Of a stretch of DNA of 64,000 nt, positions 59,025 to 64,000 are shown piece by piece. Under the pieces are notes generated by a model that did no database searches, had not been told where the DNA came from, and saw only the letters and a program-made list of their open reading frames with translations. The DNA is from Corynebacterium macginleyi (GTDB lineage: Bacteria; Actinomycetota; Actinomycetes; Mycobacteriales; Mycobacteriaceae). A program made the translations under genes and the position numbers. The first letter of the stretch is position 1. The number at the start of each line of letters is the position of its first letter. The stretch spans positions 268,751 to 332,750 of the forward strand of contig NZ_REGE01000002.1 of assembly GCF_003688935.1 (NCBI RefSeq), given 5' to 3'.

Positions 59025-62000
59025 CTATCCCAAAATCCCAGCACCCATGGTGGCTTTTAGGTCCCCCATGAGGTTGCCGGATCTCTCCACGCGAAGGTGT
59101 TCACCGAGAACCATGGTGGTGGATTGGTCACCCTCGACGAGCTCAAGGTAGACATCAGACTCACCATGGTTTTTGACCAAGACTTGCTTCAGCCGAGCGA
59201 TATTCTCCAACGTACACTGGTCCGTGCGCATGGTTAAGCGCAGTGGCAGGCTCGCGCCACCGCCGGGCCCCAACTCGGGAACGCGAATATCGGAACAAAA
59301 TAACGATAAGCGCTCATCACGCACCTTGGCGTTAACCCGCGCCAAGATGATGTTGTCTTCTACAATATGCGGCGCTGCCAACGAGTAGACCTTATTAAAT
59401 ACCAAGATCTCTACCTGTGCTCCGTTATGGTCTTCTACCGTGACAATCGCCCACGGGGAACCATCGCGCTTAGAAAAGCGGCGGTCCACACCAGAGATGA
59501 TGCCGCCGATGATGAGCTCCTGGCCATTGTGTACCTCATCATTGAGGATCTTGGTCAGCGGCGTATTGGTCTGCGCGGCCAGTGCCTCTTCGAACCCGTC
59601 GAGTGGGTGGCCAGAAACGTAGAGCCCCAGCATCTCTCGCTCTAGCGCTAACTCGTGCTTGCGATCCCACGAGTCGTCCGGAACATCAATGGCAAAGGCA
59701 CTCTCCGAGGAGGCAGCGTCGCCGCCGAAACCGGCAAAGAGATCAAATTGTCCCTTGTCCGCCGCCTTCTTGGTGGTGTGTACGGCATCGACGGCGTCCT
59801 CGTGGATAAGCATGAGGCCCTTGCGCGGCTGCTGAAAATCATCAAAGGCTCCGGCTTTTATCAATGCTTCGGTTACGCGCTTAGAACACGCTGCCAAATC
59901 AATCTTGTCGAGGTAATCGCTAAAGGAAGTAAAAGCCCCCTTTGACTTACGCGAGGCAATAATAGACTCGACGACTTCAGAGCCCACATTGCGGATAGCG
60001 CCCATGCCGAAGCGAATATCCTCACCCACAGCTTGGAAGTCCTCTTCAGATTCATTGACCGAAGGCGGCAAAACGCGAATACCCAGGTGACGGCAGTCTG
60101 ACAAGTAAATGGCGGACTTATCCTTCTTATCACCCACAGACGTCAATAGCGCCGCCATGTATTCCGGCGCGTAATAAGCCTTAAGATAAGCAGTCCAGAA
60201 TGAGACCAACCCGTAACCGGCAGCATGGGACTTGTTAAACGCGTACGACGCGAAGGGCTCAATGGTCCCCCACAGCGCATCCATAGCGGATTTAGAGTAA
60301 CCATTTTCTTGCATGCCGCCCCAGAATTTATCGTATTGCTGGGCCAAAACTTCAGGTTTTTTCTTACCCATCGCCTTACGGAACCCGTCTGCCTCGCCAG
60401 CGGTGTAGTTCGCCACCTTCTGCGAGATACGCATGATCTGCTCCTGGTAGACGATGAGGCCGTAGGTCTCATCCAGGATTTCCTTCAATGGCTCTTCGAG
60501 CTCGGGGTGAATCGGGGTGATTTCCTTACGCCCGTTTTTACGGTCGGCGTAGTCCCAGTGGGCGTTCACGCCCATCGGGCCGGGCCGATACAGGGCCAGG
60601 GAAGCCACGATGTCATTGAAGCCGGTGGGCTTCATGCGCTTGAGCAGCTCTTGCATGCCGCCGGAGTCCAGCTGGAACACGCCCAGGGTGTCCCCGCGCG
60701 AGAGCAGGTCATAGACCTTGGAGACCTTGGGGTCATCAGCATGCAGTTGCTCGAGCTGCACTTCCTCGCCGCGGTTGCGCTTGATGTTTTCGATGGCATC
60801 GCCGATAACGGTGAGGTTGCGCAGGCCCAGAAAGTCCATCTTCAACAGACCAATGGCCTCGCAGGCGGGATAATCCCAACCGGTGATATAAGCGCCATCA
60901 GCAGGGCGCTTCCACATGGGGATGTGATCCATCAACCGTACAGAGGCCATAATCACCGCACAGGCGTGCACACCAGCCTGTCGGACGACGCCTTCCAAAC
61001 CGCGTGCGGTGTCATAGATCTTTTTCACATCCGGGTCGGTTTCTATCATCTGGCGGACCTCGGCGGCCTCGGAATAGCGCTCGTGGTCGGGGTCGGTAAT
61101 GCCGCGCAGCGGAATATCCTTTGCCATAATCGCCGGCGGCAGAGCGCCGTTGATGCGGTCAGCCATCTGAAAACCGGGCTGGCCAAAGTGAACCTTGGCG
61201 GAGTCTTTAATGGCCTGCTTGGTTTTCACCGTGCCGAAGGTAATGACCTGGGCGACTTTGTCCTCACCCCAGCGCTGTGCGGCATAGGTTATCATCTCGC
61301 CGCGGCGGCGATCGTCGAAGTCGATATCGATATCGGGCGCGGAGGGGCGCTCGGGGTTCAAAAAGCGCTCGAAAAGCAGATCGTGCTCTAGTGGATCAAT
61401 ATTGGTAATGGTCAAAGCGTAGGCCACGAGTGCACCCGCCGCTGAACCACGGCCGGGCCCAACACGGATGCCTACCGAACGCGCGTATTTAATTAGCTCC
61501 GCCACGATGAGAAAGTAGGACGGATAGCCCTTCATCTCAATGACGGAAATCTCGTATTTGGCGCGCTCGATGTAGTCCTCCGGCACATCGCGCCCGGGGA
61601 AACGCCGTTGCAGCCCCTCCATCACCTCGTGGGTCAGCCAGGAGGTGGGCGTATGGCCCTCGGGGACATCGGCAATAGGCATGCGGTCGTGGGTGTGTTC
61701 TTCCCACACCTCGCTGTAGTCTTGCACGCGCTCGGCAATCCACAGGGTATTATCACAGCCATCCGGAATAAGGTCGTCCCAGGTTTCTCGCATTTGCGCG
61801 GCGGACTTAATGTAGTAGCCGGTACCGCCGAACTTGAAGCGATCTGGGTCCATAAATGTCTTACCGGTCTGCACGCACAGCATGGCCTCGTGTGCCGGTG
61901 CTTGAGATTCAAGCACGTAGTGGCAGTCATTGGTCACCAGCGGCGGCAGATCCAGCTTCCGGCCGATTTCGAGCAGTCCATCGCGTGTACGCTTTTCGAT

Positions 62001-62594
62001 GTCCAGCCCATGGTCCATTAACTCCAAGAAGAAGTTATCCTTGCCATAGATGTCCTGCCACATGGCCGCGGCCTCGAGTGCCTCGTTAAATTGGCCGAGG
62101 CGCAGGCGGGTCTGCACATCGCCAGATGGGCAGCCGGTAGTGGCGATGATGCCATCGGCATGCTCGGCGATGAGCTCCGCATCCATGCGTGGCCACTTAC
62201 CCAACTGGCCCTCGTAGGAGGCGAGCGAGGACAGCGTGAACAGGTTGCGTAACCCGGTCGCGTTTTCCGCGATCATTGTCTGGTGCAAATACGCGCCCGA
62301 GGCGGAGACATCGTCACGCTTTTGGTCCGGGGTTCCCCACAGCACGCGTTTTTTATTAAAGCGCGATTCCGGGGCCATATAAGCCTCGATGCCTATGATG
62401 GGTTTGACTCCAGCACTAGTCATGCGCTTATAAAACGCGTCAGATCCATACATATTGCCGTGGTCTGTCATGCCCACGGCGGGCATGTTTTGTTTAACCA
62501 CCTCATCAGCCAACATATCGACCTTGGCCATGCCGTCCAGCATGGAGAACTCGGTGTGGTTATGTAGGTGGACGAAGGAGGAATTTTTGGCCAT
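59025..62594 (-). CDS. dnaE: DNA polymerase III alpha subunit
   Basis: Replicative polymerase catalytic subunit. The 1189-residue protein has the N-terminal PHP domain ([26 protein letters not shown]), the catalytic triad Asp residues in [13 protein letters not shown], and the conserved [16 protein letters not shown] [21 protein letters not shown]. Helix-hairpin-helix, OB-fold ([19 protein letters not shown]) and C-terminal domains follow. Length and layout are those of actinobacterial DnaE1, the essential enzyme, not the error-prone ImuC/DnaE2. It is a single gene, divergent from rarD by 45 bases. Confidence 0.96.
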   Translation of the reverse strand: MAKNSSFVHLHNHTEFSMLDGMAKVDMLADEVVKQNMPAVGMTDHGNMYGSDAFYKRMTSAGVKPIIGIEAYMAPESRFNKKRVLWGTPDQKRDDVSASGAYLHQTMIAENATGLRNLFTLSSLASYEGQLGKWPRMDAELIAEHADGIIATTGCPSGDVQTRLRLGQFNEALEAAAMWQDIYGKDNFFLELMDHGLDIEKRTRDGLLEIGRKLDLPPLVTNDCHYVLESQAPAHEAMLCVQTGKTFMDPDRFKFGGTGYYIKSAAQMRETWDDLIPDGCDNTLWIAERVQDYSEVWEEHTHDRMPIADVPEGHTPTSWLTHEVMEGLQRRFPGRDVPEDYIERAKYEISVIEMKGYPSYFLIVAELIKYARSVGIRVGPGRGSAAGALVAYALTITNIDPLEHDLLFERFLNPERPSAPDIDIDFDDRRRGEMITYAAQRWGEDKVAQVITFGTVKTKQAIKDSAKVHFGQPGFQMADRINGALPPAIMAKDIPLRGITDPDHERYSEAAEVRQMIETDPDVKKIYDTARGLEGVVRQAGVHACAVIMASVRLMDHIPMWKRPADGAYITGWDYPACEAIGLLKMDFLGLRNLTVIGDAIENIKRNRGEEVQLEQLHADDPKVSKVYDLLSRGDTLGVFQLDSGGMQELLKRMKPTGFNDIVASLALYRPGPMGVNAHWDYADRKNGRKEITPIHPELEEPLKEILDETYGLIVYQEQIMRISQKVANYTAGEADGFRKAMGKKKPEVLAQQYDKFWGGMQENGYSKSAMDALWGTIEPFASYAFNKSHAAGYGLVSFWTAYLKAYYAPEYMAALLTSVGDKKDKSAIYLSDCRHLGIRVLPPSVNESEEDFQAVGEDIRFGMGAIRNVGSEVVESIIASRKSKGAFTSFSDYLDKIDLAACSKRVTEALIKAGAFDDFQQPRKGLMLIHEDAVDAVHTTKKAADKGQFDLFAGFGGDAASSESAFAIDVPDDSWDRKHELALEREMLGLYVSGHPLDGFEEALAAQTNTPLTKILNDEVHNGQELIIGGIISGVDRRFSKRDGSPWAIVTVEDHNGAQVEILVFNKVYSLAAPHIVEDNIILARVNAKVRDERLSLFCSDIRVPELGPGGGASLPLRLTMRTDQCTLENIARLKQVLVKNHGESDVYLELVEGDQSTTMVLGEHLRVERSGNLMGDLKATMGAGILG

Positions 62595-62639
62595 GCGGTC
62601 ATCTTAGCGGGGCGGTCAATATGACGATATTATGCGGGG

Positions 62640-63515
62640 ATGGTCTACACGCTTGCCGCATACATCATGTGGGGATTCTTCCCCGCGTTCTTCCCGCTCT
62701 TGCTGCCGGCCACGCCATTAGAAATCCTGGCCCACCGCGTACTGTGGACGGCGCTTATCGTCACAGTATTGTTAATCTTCAGCGGCGGCTGGCGCGAATT
62801 GGTACACATGGACAAGCGCACGTGGGGATGGCTTGCCGCCGGGGGTGTATTTATCACGATCAACTGGGGCACCTATGTGCTGGCGATTAATACTGATCAC
62901 GTGGCCGATGCCGCTTTAGGCTATTTCATCAATCCCCTGGTATCGGTGGCGCTGGGCATGTTCTTTTTAAAAGAACAGCTACGCTCGTGGCAGGCAACCG
63001 CCGTCGCCGTGGCGACAATCGCGGTGTTGTACCTGTCCTTCTCTACCGGCCAGGCACCGTATATCTCGCTGTTATTGGCGGCATCGTTTGGTATCTATGG
63101 GCTTATAAAGAAACAAGTGCGGGTATCGGCAGCAGTCTCGGTCGCGGCAGAGTCTTTGGTGGTCGCCCCCATCGCCATAGCCTATATCGTGTGGATTGAG
63201 CAGGCAGGCCAAGGCACCTTCGTCACGGAAGGCGCGACACACATGCTGCTTTTAATTAGCGCCGGTCTGGTTACCGGGCTGCCACTATTGTGCTTTGCCC
63301 AAGGCGCGCAGGCGCTGCGCTTATCGACGATCGGTATGCTCCAATACCTCACTCCCCTCATGCAGATGCTATGGGCGCTCTTTGTCACCCAAGAGCACTT
63401 CTCCACGCACCGGTGGATTGGCTTCGGCATCATCGGCGTAGCCGTCAGCATCTACATTGCTGATCTCATTCGGGTTCGCCACAACGCGCCGCGCAAGAGT
63501 GCGCGGCGCGGATAA
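62640..63515 (+). CDS. rarD: RarD-type EamA family transporter
   Basis: A 291-residue inner-membrane permease with ten hydrophobic segments in two EamA repeats. The start MVYTLAAYIMWGFFPAFFPLL, followed by EILAHRVLWT and NWGTYVLAINTDHVADAALGYFINPLVSV, is the RarD/PRK signature. It was first noted for chloramphenicol sensitivity; substrates are not established. No partner gene is nearby. A perfect hairpin overlaps its last codons. Confidence 0.9.
   Translation: MVYTLAAYIMWGFFPAFFPLLLPATPLEILAHRVLWTALIVTVLLIFSGGWRELVHMDKRTWGWLAAGGVFITINWGTYVLAINTDHVADAALGYFINPLVSVALGMFFLKEQLRSWQATAVAVATIAVLYLSFSTGQAPYISLLLAASFGIYGLIKKQVRVSAAVSVAAESLVVAPIAIAYIVWIEQAGQGTFVTEGATHMLLLISAGLVTGLPLLCFAQGAQALRLSTIGMLQYLTPLMQMLWALFVTQEHFSTHRWIGFGIIGVAVSIYIADLIRVRHNAPRKSARRG
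63486..63509. terminator. Perfect hairpin over the end of rarD
   Basis: GCGCCGCGCA-AGAG-TGCGCGGCGC is a perfect ten-base-pair stem inside the last codons of rarD. No T tract follows, so intrinsic termination is weak at best; it may only reflect Arg/Ala codons. Listed as possible terminator. Confidence 0.3.
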
Positions 63516-63569
63516 GCGACGCGGGTAAGTCGCCGCCGAAGGTTGGGAACCCCGGGCCAAAACTCTAGG

Positions 63570-63874
63570 CTATCTGGGCTCAGTATCAACAAGGTCCGGT
63601 GGTAGCGGTAGCCAGGGTTCAATCCACCGCACGCCGCCATGCACGCGCTCGAAGCGGCAATTGCGGGGACGGGTGGCGCGGTCGTCGTCATTGCGGCCCT
63701 TATGATGCGGGCACGCTACGGTGAGGTTCTTGGCATTAGTCCAGCCACCCCGGCCCAGCTGAAGATGTGGTGAACCTGGCATTCATCGGCCGGCCGGTGG
63801 CATCCGTGCGCTGGGCCAGATCGGAGCCGCTTATCTGAGTGCCGTTGGTCATGTTGACCATCACGTCCTTATCG
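63570..63874 (-). pseudogene. Frameshifted remnant of a DUF222/HNH endonuclease gene
   Basis: On the minus strand three frames join into the C-terminal part of a 13E12-type HNH nuclease: VMVNMTNGTQISGSDLAQRT, then CQVHHIFSWAG (the first HNH His pair), then GGWTNAKNLTVACPHHKGRN with the second half of the HNH motif and ERVHGGVRWIEPW. The two frame changes lie near 63790 and 63750. Such genes are common and variable in actinobacteria. The 5' part is cut off at 63875 by the end of an insertion sequence. Confidence 0.75.
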
Positions 63875-64000
63875 GGCCCTTCCGGTTTTAGAGTGCGTTG
63901 ATTTTGTCCTGTAGTTGTCCGGAGTGGATCAGGCACCGCACGATGTAGTGGTTGAGGTTTTTAAATCCTAAGGCGATGCCGCGTAGGTGTTCGAGCCTGC
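63875..64000 (-). mobile_element. End of an ISL3-type insertion sequence with transposase C-terminus
   Basis: The minus-strand frame reads RLEHLRGIALGFKNLNHYIV followed by RCLIHSGQLQDKINAL and a TAA at 63888-63890, the C-terminal end of ISL3-family transposases of corynebacteria. Outside it the bases GGCCCTTCCGGTTTTAGAG (63875-63893) resemble the terminal inverted repeats of those elements. The element extends past the window edge, so whether it is intact is not known. Confidence 0.75.

Noticed and set aside
60225..61391. A 388-codon plus-strand frame opposite dnaE
   Set aside because: It lies fully within the catalytic region of dnaE, whose motifs are all present; no ribosome binding site or family signature.

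Overview
The window is a 64 kb stretch of a high-GC Gram-positive chromosome that I read as Corynebacterium. The evidence is gene order as much as sequence: trmD-rimM-rpsP, ffh-glnD-glnK, ftsY-smc-acyP, mutM-rnc-yceD, and hisDCB-orf-MFS-hisHA-impA-hisFI followed by a Trp-associated membrane protein, a trpC-like gene, lgt and pyk. This is the order I recall for Corynebacterium glutamicum. Species cannot be fixed from the window. Almost everything is core chromosome. I saw no tRNA, rRNA, CRISPR array, prophage or complete mobile element.

Layout. 1-6.4 kb: the C-terminal end of an unknown plus-strand gene, rplS with its terminator, a YhgE/Pip-type membrane protein, tex, and a small gene broken by one in-frame stop. 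6.4-16.5 kb: a hypothetical gene with trmD and rimM, a cupin, rpsP, a large acyltransferase-3/SGNH protein, ffh, and glnD-glnK without a visible amtB. 16.7-22.9 kb: a complete Mrp-type Na+/H+ antiporter operon (A/B fused, C, D, E, F, G). 23.2-33.6 kb: ftsY, smc, acyP, an AGCS symporter, mutM, rnc, yceD and a DivIVA-like coiled-coil gene. 33.9-39.6 kb: gdhA, glycerate kinase, a hypothetical gene, an M20 amidohydrolase and pyk.

39.8-50.2 kb is one long minus-strand cluster: lgt, an IGPS-like paralogue, a membrane protein, hisI, hisF, an IMPase-family gene, hisA, hisH, an MFS transporter, a 52-residue membrane protein missed by length filters, hisB, hisC and hisD. Most junctions abut or overlap. 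Its leader holds a short SD-preceded ORF starting Met-His-His and a partial T-box-like motif. 50.6-55.9 kb: a membrane protein, a Lys-rich lipoprotein, a divergent TetR regulator, and a plus-strand run of PH-like/DEDDh exonuclease/BRCT protein, hypothetical protein and small alarmone synthetase-like protein. 55.9-58.4 kb: S4 protein, small membrane protein, YigZ and ilvA overlap end to end. 58.5-62.6 kb: a decayed exported-protein gene and dnaE. 62.6-64 kb: rarD, a frameshifted HNH endonuclease remnant, and the end of an ISL3-type transposase at the window edge.

I did not find a clear new defence or mobile system. The observations most worth a second look are the his leader, the IGPS paralogue that lacks two catalytic residues, the exonuclease fusion beside the alarmone synthetase gene, two palindromes in front of membrane-protein operons, and five decayed or possibly decayed genes.
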